64,000 nt of DNA from Actinomycetota bacterium (GTDB taxonomy: Bacteria > Actinomycetota > Actinomycetes > Mycobacteriales > Micromonosporaceae), in the NCBI GenBank assembly GCA_005885555.1, contig VAWN01000023.1, positions 346,675-410,674 on the forward strand. The letters are read 5' to 3'. Position 1 is the stretch's first letter. Every line of letters begins with the position of its first letter. The translations under genes and the position numbers were made by a program. The notes below the pieces were generated by a model. It searched no databases. It saw only the letters and a program-made list of their open reading frames with translations, and had not been told where the DNA came from. Below, in pieces: positions 1 through 9,214 of this stretch.

Positions 1-649
1 CCGCCGGCAGGAGCGGGATCAGCCGGTTCGGCGCCACCCCGGCCAGCCGCTCGATCCAGAAGCGCTTGCCCGCCTCCGGATCCTGCTCGGCCAACCAGGC
101 CATGTAGTCGCGGAACGGCGGCGGGGCCGGCGGGGGTGGCCCACCGGCGAGCGACGCGCGGTAGTGGCCCAGCACGTCGTCCATGAAGACCGGTATCGAC
201 ATGCCGTCCATGAGCAGGTGGTGATACGTCCACACCAGACCGAAGCTGTCCGCGGAGAACCGGATGACGGTCAGCCGCTGCAGCGGTGCGACGGTCAGGT
301 CGAATCCCGCCGCGGCGTCGGCGGCGCGCAGCTCGTCGAGCCGTTGCCGCTGCTCGGTCTCGTCCAGGCCGGACCAGTCGTGTCGCGCCACCGGAAGCAC
401 CACGGTGCGGTGGACGACCTGCACCGGCTTGTCGAGCCCGTCCCAGTGGAACGAGGTGCGCAGGGCCGGATGCGCGGCGGTGGTCGCCTGCCAGGCACGC
501 ACCAGGGCGTCCGGATCGAAGTCGCCGTCGGCGCGGTACGTCTGCTGGCTCAGGTACATGTCGGCGGCGCCGTCGTAGGCGCTGTGCAGCAGCATGCCCC
601 GCTGCAGCGGCGACAGCTCGTAGATGTCCTCGACGTTCTCAGCGCCCAC
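1..649 (-). CDS. NRPS, N-terminal condensation domain (3' part beyond the window)
   Basis: Partial gene read leftward; about 216 codons are visible and the rest lies beyond position 1. The protein opens directly with a condensation (C) domain: the C1 motif region ELSPLQRGMLLHSAY is at residues 11-25, and the catalytic motif HHLLMDG is near residue 153, with His and Asp intact. C domains join the donor acyl or peptidyl chain to the acceptor aminoacyl carrier protein. The GTG start at 649 is preceded by GAGGGG; an upstream ATG at 689 in the same frame meets a stop before it. The gene begins 37 bp after the stop of the FAAL-NRPS, so it is probably the next enzyme of that operon and takes over its chain. 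An N-terminal C domain with no long docking region fits a protein that accepts from another polypeptide. Confidence 0.9.
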   Translation of the reverse strand, partial: MGAENVEDIYELSPLQRGMLLHSAYDGAADMYLSQQTYRADGDFDPDALVRAWQATTAAHPALRTSFHWDGLDKPVQVVHRTVVLPVARHDWSGLDETEQRQRLDELRAADAAAGFDLTVAPLQRLTVIRFSADSFGLVWTYHHLLMDGMSIPVFMDDVLGHYRASLAGGPPPPAPPPFRDYMAWLAEQDPEAGKRFWIERLAGVAPNRLIPLLPA

Positions 650-685
650 GGCTACCCCTCGTCCCCGCAACCATCCCCGTACCCG

Positions 686-3600
686 TCATGGCGTCAGCTC
701 GTCCAGCAGTCCCTCCAGATCCGTCATCCCGACCAGCTGGGCCTGGGCCTGCACGATCAGCTGTGCCAGCTGGCCGACCGAGGCCGACGCGAACAGGTCG
801 CGCAGGGAGATCTCCACCTGGAACACGTCCCGGACGCGAGCGCTCAGGCGGGTGGCCAGCAGCGAGAACCCGCCCAGCTCGAAGAAGCTGTCGTGGATGC
901 CGATCCGGTCGACGTCGAGCAGCTCGTGCAGGATGCCGACGAGCTGGCGCTCCATGGTGGTGCCCGGGGGCACGTAGCTGTCCAGCCGGCTGCTGGCATC
1001 GGGAAGCGGCAGCGCGCCGAGGTCGTACCCGCCGTCCGCGGTCCGGGGCAGCGCGTCGAGCACGAACAGGTGGTGCGGTAGCTGGTGGTCGGACAGCCGG
1101 TTGACCAGGTGCCGGCGGATCAGCGACGCGCCGTCGGCGGGGTCCGGCCCCGCGACGTAGGCCAGGAGCAGCGTGCGGCCGTCGGCGGTGGGCTGTTCGG
1201 TCACCAGCGCGTCGTGCACACCGGGTACGTCGCGCAGGGTACCCACCGTCTCGATCGCGACGGTGGGGTCGGTGACCGGTCCGCCGTCGGGCGCGGCCCG
1301 CCCGACGTACTCCAGCGTTCCGTCGGGCCAGCGGCGGGCCAGGTCCCCGGTGGCGCGGGTACCCGCCCACACCTGCGCGACCTCCCCGACGGCGGCGGCC
1401 CGTCCCGAGGGGTGCCGCAGCCGCAGCGGCCCGCCGGGCAGTTGCCGGCCGAGGGGAACCCGCAACGGCGCGGTGTCCGCCGTCCAGCCGTCGGGCACCG
1501 GGTAGCCGGCAAGGGGTACCCCGTCCTCGGTCACCCCGTAGAGACCGACCCAGCGGCAGGCCGGCGACCAGCGGCGCGCCAGCTCGACGTCGTGGGCGAG
1601 CAGGTCGCCGGCGTTGTCCACGAACGCGGCCCGCAGCGCCGGCAGCCGCGGCATGTCCGCGTGGCCGGACATCGCGCGCAGCAGCGGGGGATCCACGAAG
1701 ACCGCGGTGATGCCGCCCTCGTGCAACCAGTTGCCGAGGGCGGTGACGTCGGCCAGGGAAGGCGGCGGTACCAGCGACGCCCCGGCGTCGACCGCGGCGG
1801 TCGTCGCGGCCGCCACGAGCCCGGGACGCGCGGACAGGACGGCGACCCGGTCGTCGGGGGACAGGCCGAACAGCTCGCGGACCGCGCCGTCGTCCCCGAC
1901 CGGGTCCGCAGTTGCCGGGTCCGCAGCGGCCGGCGGATGGTCGGACAGCGCCCGGTCGGGCTCGGCGACGGCGGACCGCAGCAGTTCGCGGACCTGGTCG
2001 AGGAGGACGGCGACCAGCTCCCCGGGGTACCGGCCCGCGTCGTACTCCAGCTCCAGGTGCAGCTGTCCGCCGAACTCGCGGGCGGTCAGCGCCAGGTCGA
2101 ACTTGCTCGGCGGCGGCTGCGCCGGTACCAGCTCGGTGACCAGGCCGTCGAGCGACTCACGGTCGAAGACGTCGAGGACGTTCAACGCCACCTGGAAGAC
2201 CGGCGTGCGGCCGGGTACGCGCATCACCGGTAGCTGCTGGACGATCCGGTCGAACGGCGCCTCGGCGTGCTCGTACCCGTCGAGAGCCGCGGCCCGCACC
2301 TGCCCGAGGAGTTCGGCGAACGACGACTCTTCCGACACGTGGACGCGCATCGGCACGGTGTTGACGAAGAACCCGATCAGGTTCTCGGTACCCACGTCCG
2401 TCCGGCCGGTGATCGGGACGCCGACCACGACGTCGTGCTGGCCGCTCCAGCGGGCGAGCACGGTACCCAGGCCGGCCAGCAGCACCATGAACGGGGTGGC
2501 GTGGTGCGCGTGGCACAGGTCGTGCAGCCGCTGGGTGTCCGGCCGGTCGAGGACCGCGTGCAGCCGCCCGCCGGTCACCTGCTCCGTCGCCGGGCGCCAG
2601 TGGCGGGTGGGCAGGGCCAGGGCGGCCGGGGCACCGTCGAGGTGCTCGCGCCAGTACCCGACCTGCCGGGCGAGCGCGTCACCGGTCAGCCACCGGCGCT
2701 GCCACGCGGCGAAGTCGCGGTACTGCACCGGCAGCTGCGGCAGGTCCGCCCGCTCGACGTCGCCGCCGACCCGGTACAGGGCGGACAGCTCCCGCATGAA
2801 CAGGCCGGTCGACCAGTCGTCGCAGACGATGTGGTGCGCGCAGACGCTCAACAGGTGCTCGTCGTCGCCGAGCCCGATCAGCGTGCACCGGAACAGCGGT
2901 CCGTGCGCCAGGTCGAACGGCGTGTGCGCGTCCGTGGCCGCGCGGCGCAGCCCGGCCTCGAAGCGGTCGCCGGGCAGGGCCGCGAGGTCGTCGGTACCGA
3001 TGTGCCAGTCCTCGGCCAGCTCGTCGACGACCTGGACGGGCCGGCCGTCCACGGTCGGGAACCGCGTGCGCAGCGCCTCGTGCCGGAGCAGGATCGCGCG
3101 CACGCTGCGGTCCAGCGCGTCGGCGTCGAGCGGACCGGCCAGGCGCAGCAGCGCGTGGACGTTGTACGCGGCCTCGGGTCGCAGCTGGTGCTCCAGCCAG
3201 AGACGCTGCTGGTCGAACGACAGCACCGGCTCGGCGTCCGGCGGCCGGCGCCCGACGACCGGCCGCTGCGCCGGAGCCCCCTCCACCACCGCGACGGCGA
3301 GCGCGGCGACCGTCGGGTTCTCGAAGAAGAACGCCGGCGGGATGCTGACCCCCCACGTCTCCCGGACCCGGGTGATCACCTTGATCGCGGTCAGCGAGTC
3401 GCCGTCGAGTTCGAAGAAGTCGTCGTGGATGCCGATGTCGCCGCGGTCCAGGGCCACGGACCAGATCTCGGCGATGGCGCGTTCCTCCGGTGTTCGCGGG
3501 AGCACCCTCGGCGGTGGCGAGGCCTGGAACGACTGCACCATGCGTGGAACGCTAGGCAACCGCGCTGGTACCGGGAGGTCGCTGAAAGAGGGGACCCACC

Positions 3601-6600
3601 GCGGCACGGTCAATCCGCGGCGGGCACCGGGGCACCGGTCAGGTCGGCGACCAGCACGCCCGGGTCCTCGGCGACCCGGGCGAGCAACGCCGCGAACCCG
3701 TCCACGAAGCGCGCGGCGCTCTCCTCGTCCAGCGCGCCGGGGCCGTAGCGCAGCAGACCGCAGTTCGAGAGCCCGGGTGCTGCCGCCCGGCTCCAGCGCG
3801 ACGGTCTCCACATACAGCGACCCCAGCCGGCGCCGCACGCCGGGCACCCCGACGAACGCGGCGGCGGACAGGTCGTCGCCCGACGGTGACCGGTTGAACG
3901 TGAACAGCGCCTCGATCATGCGCCCCCGGTTGGCCGCCCGGTGCCGCTTCGCCAGCAGGATCATCGGGTAGTCCTGGTGCTCCAGTGCCGCGATGACGCG
4001 GGCCCGGGTGCGCAGCAGCAGTGCCCGGAACGGCTCATCGCCGGCGATCCGGTCGCGGATCATCACGGGGTTGGTGCAGCACCCCATCACCTCGGCGAAC
4101 TCTTCCCGGCTGCGGCCGGCGGCGCTGGTACCCAGAGCGAGGTCGGTCCGGCCGGTCAGCCCGTGCAGCATCGTCTGGACCGCGGCCAGCAGCAGGACGT
4201 GCAGGGTCACCTTCTCCTCCGCGGCCCGCGCGCGCAGCCGGCCGGTCGAGGCGGCGGACAGCGCGAAGCCGCGGGATCCGCCGTGCACCCCGCGGCCGGC
4301 CGGGACGACCGGCAGGCCCAGGCCGGGGACGCCGTCGCCCACCTGCTCGTCCCAGTACCTCGTCAGCGGCTGCGCGGTGACCGGGTCGTCCAGCAGGCGG
4401 CTCTGCCACACGGCCACGTCGGCGAACGTTGCGTGCGGCGCGGCCGCTCCCGGCTGCCGGCCGTCGGCGTGCGTCGCATAGGCGTCCGCGAGTTCCCGGG
4501 CCAGGACCGTCATCGACCAGAAGTCGGTGATGATGTGGTGCACCGTCAGCAGCATGACCTCGCCGTCCGGGTGCCGGTACAGGTCCAGCCTCAGCAGCGG
4601 ACCGCGATCGAGGTCGAACGGGCGGCGGGCGTCGCGGGTCAGCCGGCGGGTCAGCCGCGCGGCGTCGAGGTGGCGCACGTCGTGCTCCTCGAATGCCGCG
4701 CGCCCGGTGGGGTGGACCACCTGGACCGGTGCGCCGTCGCGCAGTGCGAACGTGGTGCGCAGGACCGGGTGGCGGGCCACCACCGTGTCGAGCGCCCGGC
4801 GCAGGGCGGCGTGGTCCACCGGGTCGAGCAGCCGCAGCGCGACGGGGACGGTGAAGGCGCTGGTACCCGGATCCAGCTGGTGCTGCAGCCACATCCACTG
4901 CTGGGCCACCGACAGCGGTGCGGTGTACTCCGTGCCCGCCGGCGCCGTACCCCTCAGCGTGGGCGGGGTGCGGCGGTCCGCGTCGCCCGGGCCGATCCGC
5001 GCGGCGAGGCGGTCGACGACCGTCGACAGGCTCGCCCCGCTCAACAACTCGGCGAGCGGCGGACCGACCCCGAGTTCGGCCTCCATGCGGCTGCGCAGCC
5101 GGGTGAGGGTGAGGGAGTCCAGGCCCGCCGCGAGCAGCGGCTGGCGCCGGTCGAGGTCGCCGGGATCCAGGCCGCCCAGCCGCGCGATCTGGTCGCGCAC
5201 GTAGCGTTCGAGCAGCGCCGGGCGCCGCGCGGGATCGGCGGCCAGTACCTCACGCGCGTCAACGGGCTCGGTGGACGCGGCCGGCCCGGCTGCCACCTCC
5301 AGCCGGCTCACCTCGGGCAGCCGGCCGGCGAGGTACAGCTGCCGGCAGCGCCACCGCTGCACCTTCCCGCTGGACGTCTTGGGTATGCCACTGGCGCGCA
5401 CCAGGACGACGGTGCGCACCTCCAGGCCCTGCTCCACCGCGACCGCCCGGCGGACCCGGGCGGCCACCCCGCCGACGTCGACGGTGTCCGCCTGCCGTCG
5501 TACCTCCAGCACGACGACCAGGTGCGCCTCGGGGCCGTCCGCATCGACCAGAAAGGCCGCCGCACCGCCCCGGCGCAGTCCCGGATCGGCCCGCTCCGCG
5601 GTGAGCTCGATGTCCTGCGGGTAGTGGTTGCGGCCACGGACGATCAGCAGGTCCTTGATCCGCCCGGTGACCACGAGGTCCCCGTCGTGCAGGAAACCGA
5701 GGTCGCCGGTACGCAGGAAGGGGCCATCGTCGCCATCGCCGGTGCGGGCGCGGAACACCTGCTCGGTCTCCGCGGGCCGGCGCCAGTAGCCCTGGGCGAC
5801 ACTGGGGCCGCCCACCCAGACCTCACCGATGCGCCCCGGCGGACAGGCGACGCGGGTCGCCGGGTCCACGATCAGGATCCGCTGGTCGGGGGTACCGCGT
5901 CCGCAGCTGGTCAGCTCGACCGCGCGACCATCGGCCGGGGCCGCCGCGACATGCTGTTCGAGCGCGAGCCGGTCGACGGCCACCGCGACGCCCCGGCGAC
6001 GCGCGCCGGAGACGATGAGTGTCGCCTCGGCCAGGCCGTAGCACGGCAGCGCGGCGTCCGGCCGGAAACCCGCGGGCGCGAAGGCGTCCGCGAACCGCCG
6101 CAGCGTCTGCGCCCGGATCGGCTCGGCGCCATTGAAGGCCACCTCCCAGGAGCTGAGGTCCAGGCGGTCGGGCGGGGCCTGCTCCGCCGCGCGGATGCAC
6201 AGCTCGTAGGCGAAGTTGGGGCCGCCGCTGACCGTGCCACGACAGCGGTCGATCGCCCGCAGCCAGCGCATCGGTTCCTCAAGGAAGTGCAGCGGCGACA
6301 TGAGCGTGACCGGACAGCCGGCGAAGAGGGGTTGGAGCAGGCCACCGACCAGACCCATGTCGTGGTACGGCGGCAGCCAGGACACTCCCCGGCTCTCTTC
6401 GGTGGTACCGAAGACCTGCTGGATGAGGTGGGAGTTGTGCAGCAGGTTGCGATGGGTGAGCACGACTCCCCGGGGTACCGACGTCGACCCCGACGTGTAC
6501 TGCAGCACCGCGACCGCGTCCGGACCGACCGCAGCCGCGGGCTCGGGCAGGCCGTCGCCGGCGTCCGGCAGGGTGTCCACCGCGAGCCAGCGCAGCGCAG

Positions 6601-7012
6601 CGACGTCGGGCGCCACGTGGCGCAGCAGGTCGAGCTGGCCGAGCAGCGGGGAGGTCGTCAACGCGATGGTCGGTCCCGCATCGCGGACCACGGCGAGCAG
6701 CCGCGGCAGGGTGCGGTCGAGGGCCGCTGGATCGGGCGGGTACACCGGGACGGCGACGACCCCGGCGGCCAGGCAGCCGAAGAAGGCGGTGACGAAGTCG
6801 AGCCCGGGCGGGAACACCAGCAGCACCCGGGTGTCCGCGACGCCGCCCGCCGCCCGCACCGCGGCCGCGACGGCACCCGCCCGGAGGTCCAGCTGCCCGT
6901 AGGTGAGCTGGACCTCCTCCGTGTCCCCGTCGACGAGGAAGGAGTACCCGATCCGGTCCGGCCGTTCCCGCGCGCGTTCCCGCAGCAGTTCGGGCACTGT
7001 CGAGGCGGTCAC
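686..7012 (-). CDS. FAAL-ACP-C / T-C-(truncated A)-T lipopeptide NRPS
   Basis: A 2108-residue open frame. Residues 1-575 are a fatty acyl-AMP ligase (TSGSTSVPRGVVLTH; SWLPPYHDMGLVGG), which activates a fatty acid as acyl-AMP. An ACP with GLDSLT follows (about 600-670), then a C domain (about 695-1070, HHIITDF). After a doubtful Arg-rich stretch (about 1070-1155) come a carrier domain (DGDSL, about 1170-1245), a C domain (about 1260-1660, HHIVCDD), an eroded adenylation region (about 1670-2010) and a last carrier (GGFSL, about 2015-2085). The A region starts near motif A4: A1-A3, including the Gly-rich loop, are absent. It keeps YGVTED and TGDLARRW, and lacks the A10 lysine (TADGGYD for the usual NGK). 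Neither extension module has a usable A domain in cis, so both need loading in trans. The gene starts 7 bp after the sulfotransferase gene and probably begins lipopeptide assembly. It may really be two genes; see 3541-3812. Confidence 0.85.
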   Translation of the reverse strand: MTASTVPELLRERARERPDRIGYSFLVDGDTEEVQLTYGQLDLRAGAVAAAVRAAGGVADTRVLLVFPPGLDFVTAFFGCLAAGVVAVPVYPPDPAALDRTLPRLLAVVRDAGPTIALTTSPLLGQLDLLRHVAPDVAALRWLAVDTLPDAGDGLPEPAAAVGPDAVAVLQYTSGSTSVPRGVVLTHRNLLHNSHLIQQVFGTTEESRGVSWLPPYHDMGLVGGLLQPLFAGCPVTLMSPLHFLEEPMRWLRAIDRCRGTVSGGPNFAYELCIRAAEQAPPDRLDLSSWEVAFNGAEPIRAQTLRRFADAFAPAGFRPDAALPCYGLAEATLIVSGARRRGVAVAVDRLALEQHVAAAPADGRAVELTSCGRGTPDQRILIVDPATRVACPPGRIGEVWVGGPSVAQGYWRRPAETEQVFRARTGDGDDGPFLRTGDLGFLHDGDLVVTGRIKDLLIVRGRNHYPQDIELTAERADPGLRRGGAAAFLVDADGPEAHLVVVLEVRRQADTVDVGGVAARVRRAVAVEQGLEVRTVVLVRASGIPKTSSGKVQRWRCRQLYLAGRLPEVSRLEVAAGPAASTEPVDAREVLAADPARRPALLERYVRDQIARLGGLDPGDLDRRQPLLAAGLDSLTLTRLRSRMEAELGVGPPLAELLSGASLSTVVDRLAARIGPGDADRRTPPTLRGTAPAGTEYTAPLSVAQQWMWLQHQLDPGTSAFTVPVALRLLDPVDHAALRRALDTVVARHPVLRTTFALRDGAPVQVVHPTGRAAFEEHDVRHLDAARLTRRLTRDARRPFDLDRGPLLRLDLYRHPDGEVMLLTVHHIITDFWSMTVLARELADAYATHADGRQPGAAAPHATFADVAVWQSRLLDDPVTAQPLTRYWDEQVGDGVPGLGLPVVPAGRGVHGGSRGFALSAASTGRLRARAAEEKVTLHVLLLAAVQTMLHGLTGRTDLALGTSAAGRSREEFAEVMGCCTNPVMIRDRIAGDEPFRALLLRTRARVIAALEHQDYPMILLAKRHRAANRGRMIEALFTFNRSPSGDDLSAAAFVGVPGVRRRLGSLYVETVALEPGGSTRALELRSAALRPRRAGRGERRALRGRVRGVARPGRRGPGRAGRRPDRCPGARRGLTVPRWVPSFSDLPVPARLPSVPRMVQSFQASPPPRVLPRTPEERAIAEIWSVALDRGDIGIHDDFFELDGDSLTAIKVITRVRETWGVSIPPAFFFENPTVAALAVAVVEGAPAQRPVVGRRPPDAEPVLSFDQQRLWLEHQLRPEAAYNVHALLRLAGPLDADALDRSVRAILLRHEALRTRFPTVDGRPVQVVDELAEDWHIGTDDLAALPGDRFEAGLRRAATDAHTPFDLAHGPLFRCTLIGLGDDEHLLSVCAHHIVCDDWSTGLFMRELSALYRVGGDVERADLPQLPVQYRDFAAWQRRWLTGDALARQVGYWREHLDGAPAALALPTRHWRPATEQVTGGRLHAVLDRPDTQRLHDLCHAHHATPFMVLLAGLGTVLARWSGQHDVVVGVPITGRTDVGTENLIGFFVNTVPMRVHVSEESSFAELLGQVRAAALDGYEHAEAPFDRIVQQLPVMRVPGRTPVFQVALNVLDVFDRESLDGLVTELVPAQPPPSKFDLALTAREFGGQLHLELEYDAGRYPGELVAVLLDQVRELLRSAVAEPDRALSDHPPAAADPATADPVGDDGAVRELFGLSPDDRVAVLSARPGLVAAATTAAVDAGASLVPPPSLADVTALGNWLHEGGITAVFVDPPLLRAMSGHADMPRLPALRAAFVDNAGDLLAHDVELARRWSPACRWVGLYGVTEDGVPLAGYPVPDGWTADTAPLRVPLGRQLPGGPLRLRHPSGRAAAVGEVAQVWAGTRATGDLARRWPDGTLEYVGRAAPDGGPVTDPTVAIETVGTLRDVPGVHDALVTEQPTADGRTLLLAYVAGPDPADGASLIRRHLVNRLSDHQLPHHLFVLDALPRTADGGYDLGALPLPDASSRLDSYVPPGTTMERQLVGILHELLDVDRIGIHDSFFELGGFSLLATRLSARVRDVFQVEISLRDLFASASVGQLAQLIVQAQAQLVGMTDLEGLLDELTP
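3541..3812 (-). other. Reading-frame discontinuity inside the FAAL-NRPS
   Basis: On the minus strand the C domain reads normally to VETVALEPGG (about 3790). The open frame then turns into about 50 Arg/Gly/Pro-rich residues typical of out-of-frame GC-rich DNA. From the same point the neighbouring frame reads like a normal C-domain end (LLRYGPGALDEESAARFVDG, then LLARVAEDPGVLVADLTG) and stops with TGA at 3612-3610. A new protein could then start at GTG 3607 or ATG 3541, just before the carrier domain. So the true layout may be FAAL-ACP-C ending at 3610 plus a separate T-C-A*-T gene. This requires a frameshift or a small deletion near 3770-3790, either real or a sequencing or assembly error. The coding style on both sides supports the switch; which explanation holds cannot be told from sequence alone. 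Confidence 0.6.
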
Positions 7013-7018
7013 CGCGGA

Positions 7019-9178
7019 TCACGCCAGGACCGGTCGCGGGGTCTCCTCCGTCTCCGGGACCGGCTCGGGCTCGGTGTCGGAGATTGCGCCGCGGCGGGTA
7101 CGCCAGACGACCAGCACGGTGGCGACGACCGTGACGATCCACAGCGGCCAACCCATCGTCACCTTGGCGATCCACAGTCCGACCCAGTTCCCGGCGAGGT
7201 ACAGGGCCATCTGGACGACGAGCTTGAGCCCGAAGTACGCCACCCACAGCCAGCCGGCCCGACGGTACGCCCGCAGCGCCGCCGGGTCGTGACGCCACTG
7301 CGCGCCACGTCCGGCGATCAGGCCGATGAGGACGCCGACGAGCGGCCACCCGACGAGGTTGCCGATCAGGAAGAGGACCGGGTAGATCAGGTTGAGGTAC
7401 AGCATCGGGGGATAGAAGGGCTGCGCCACACACCCCGTCAGGTCGACGAGCAGGATGAGCAGGGTCATCCCGGCGAGGCTGGTGCCCGCGCGGCGCAGGC
7501 CCTGGCCACGCAGGAGCCGGACGAGCGCGAGCACGACACCGAGCACCAGACCGAGTTCGAGGGCCATGAGCAGCGGCAGGCCGAACCCGCCGAAGGTGAG
7601 TACGGGCCGCAGCACGGCCTGCAGCGCGAGGACGACGCCGGGCGGGGCGGGGGTGGGGCGGCCGGCGAAGGCCTGACCGTGGGCCAGCGGGCTCCCATCG
7701 GCGCCCAGCGCCTGGACCGCCACGACCGGCGTACCGGACGGCACCGGGATCGAGGTTTCGAAGCCCTGCCGCGGGACGGCGTCTGCGATCTTGTGCAGCG
7801 AGTTGCGGTCCGGGCCGCCGAGGAGCTGCCAGCGGGCGACCTCGGTGGCGCCGTTCCAGCTGACCCGCAGGTTCGCCCCGTCGCGTACCGCGACCGGCGG
7901 ATCGAGCGGGAACCCTTGCCACGGTGACCGTTGGACGCGGTAGCTGAACTGTCCCAGGGTCATCTCCATGACCGGCTGTCCGGCCGCGTCGAACTCGGTG
8001 ACCTGCCCGGTGTCCGCCCACGACACCAGCCGGTCGCCGTTGGACAGCAGTTGGCTGTTACCCGTGTAGTTCGTGTAGAGGTCCGGCTGGTGGCGCAGCA
8101 TCGACCCGGCGGTCGCCGTCCCGGCGGCCTGGTCGAGCCGGACGGTCAGCTCCCTCGCCGGATGCGCACAGCCGGGGCCGCCGCCGCCGTTGTCGAAGAG
8201 AGTGACCGTGCTGCCGTCGTCGCTACGGGCGTCGTGCTGGTAGCAGAACCAGCCGTCGTCGGAGCCGAGCAGTTCGGCCCCGAAGCTGCCGGAGCCGTCC
8301 CGCGGGTGGCCCAGGGTCCACACCACGTGCCCGTCGGCACGCGAGATCCGGTAGACGCTCCAGGTGTTGCGGGCCGAGACCAGCAGATCGCCACCGGGCA
8401 GGAGGTCGATCGAGTTGCCGTGGAAGTAGTCGAAGGCACCCAGGGCTCCGGGGACGGGGGCCCACGACGCGGTCAGCGGCACGTGGTCCAGGGCGTGCCA
8501 CTCGAACAGGACCTTGCCGTCGTGCTGGAAGTCGACCTCCTGCACCACGTAGTCGTAGGCCACGACCGGCCGGCCGGCCGCCATCGTCAGGACGGGGGCG
8601 TAGGAACCGATCAGCGCCGTACCCGCCGGGGTGATCCGCAGCTCGTGCAGGCTCGGCTGGTAGCCGGCGTTCGACCGGATGTGGCCCACCTCGCGGTAGT
8701 GCTCGTCCAGCAGGACGAACTCCCCGCGCGTCTCCACGCCGAACACCAGCCAGGCCCCGTGGTAGTAGGCGAGCAGTTTGCGCCCGCCCACATTCAGCAC
8801 CTGGAAGTTCTGTTCGTCGCCGACGGACCTGGGCTTGGTCCAGACCACCGAGCCGTCATCGGCGTAGATCGTCGGCCCGCCCCGGCCCTGGCCGTTGGGC
8901 GCGGTGAAGAGGTACCCGGACGCCGTCAGCGCGATGTTGCCGGTCGTGCAGGCACCCACCGGGCGAAGGTCCGGCCGGGTCACATAATCGGGGGCGGCCG
9001 GCGTGCAGCTGCTGGCAGCGGGCGTGAACAACCTGGCCGGCGAGGCTGCGACCGCCGCGGCGGAGGCGGGCGCGGCGGAGGCGGACGCGGGGAGCACCAC
9101 GGAGGCGCACCCCAGGACGACCGCCGCGGCCGCGATCCGGGCCGTGACCGCCGTCGCGCGCGAGATTCTGCGACTCAT
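7019..9178 (-). CDS. Secreted/membrane arylsulfotransferase (ASST)-family protein with C-terminal membrane domain
   Basis: A 719-residue protein from ATG 9178. The N-terminus MSRRISR followed by an Ala-rich hydrophobic run is a signal peptide. Residues about 60-470 resemble the arylsulfotransferase (ASST, Arylsulfotran_2-type) fold of bacterial secreted proteins, including FHGNSIDLLPGGDLLVSARN and QHDARSDDGSTVTLFDNG. A Fn3-like or linker region follows. The last 200 residues hold four to five hydrophobic segments; the final part (GWPLVGVLIG to VTMGWPLWIV) resembles the actinobacterial DUF3159 membrane family. ASST enzymes move sulfate between phenolic compounds without PAPS, so the catalytic part would face outside. 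The gene stops 6 bp before the FAAL-NRPS start, so co-transcription is likely and it may sulfate an aromatic residue of the product. Substrate is inferred only. Start 9178 was chosen because AAGGGG lies 6-7 bp upstream; in-frame ATGs at 9214 and 9197 are possible. Confidence 0.72.
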   Translation of the reverse strand: MSRRISRATAVTARIAAAAVVLGCASVVLPASASAAPASAAAVAASPARLFTPAASSCTPAAPDYVTRPDLRPVGACTTGNIALTASGYLFTAPNGQGRGGPTIYADDGSVVWTKPRSVGDEQNFQVLNVGGRKLLAYYHGAWLVFGVETRGEFVLLDEHYREVGHIRSNAGYQPSLHELRITPAGTALIGSYAPVLTMAAGRPVVAYDYVVQEVDFQHDGKVLFEWHALDHVPLTASWAPVPGALGAFDYFHGNSIDLLPGGDLLVSARNTWSVYRISRADGHVVWTLGHPRDGSGSFGAELLGSDDGWFCYQHDARSDDGSTVTLFDNGGGGPGCAHPARELTVRLDQAAGTATAGSMLRHQPDLYTNYTGNSQLLSNGDRLVSWADTGQVTEFDAAGQPVMEMTLGQFSYRVQRSPWQGFPLDPPVAVRDGANLRVSWNGATEVARWQLLGGPDRNSLHKIADAVPRQGFETSIPVPSGTPVVAVQALGADGSPLAHGQAFAGRPTPAPPGVVLALQAVLRPVLTFGGFGLPLLMALELGLVLGVVLALVRLLRGQGLRRAGTSLAGMTLLILLVDLTGCVAQPFYPPMLYLNLIYPVLFLIGNLVGWPLVGVLIGLIAGRGAQWRHDPAALRAYRRAGWLWVAYFGLKLVVQMALYLAGNWVGLWIAKVTMGWPLWIVTVVATVLVVWRTRRGAISDTEPEPVPETEETPRPVLA

Positions 9179-9212
9179 CCATGACCCCTTCGAGTCCATG
9201 ACCCCTTCGAGC
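9179..9212. repeat. 17-bp tandem duplication containing an RBS and ATG
   Basis: Two exact adjacent copies of TCCATGACCCCTTCGAG (plus strand). On the minus strand each copy reads CTCGAAGGGGTCATGGA, that is, a Shine-Dalgarno-like AAGGGG with an ATG two bases later. Because 17 is not a multiple of three, the two ATGs lie in different frames; the copy nearest the gene places its AAGGGG at good distance from the ATG at 9178. The duplication sits directly at the start of the ASST-like gene. Confidence 0.9.
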
Positions 9213-9214
9213 AT

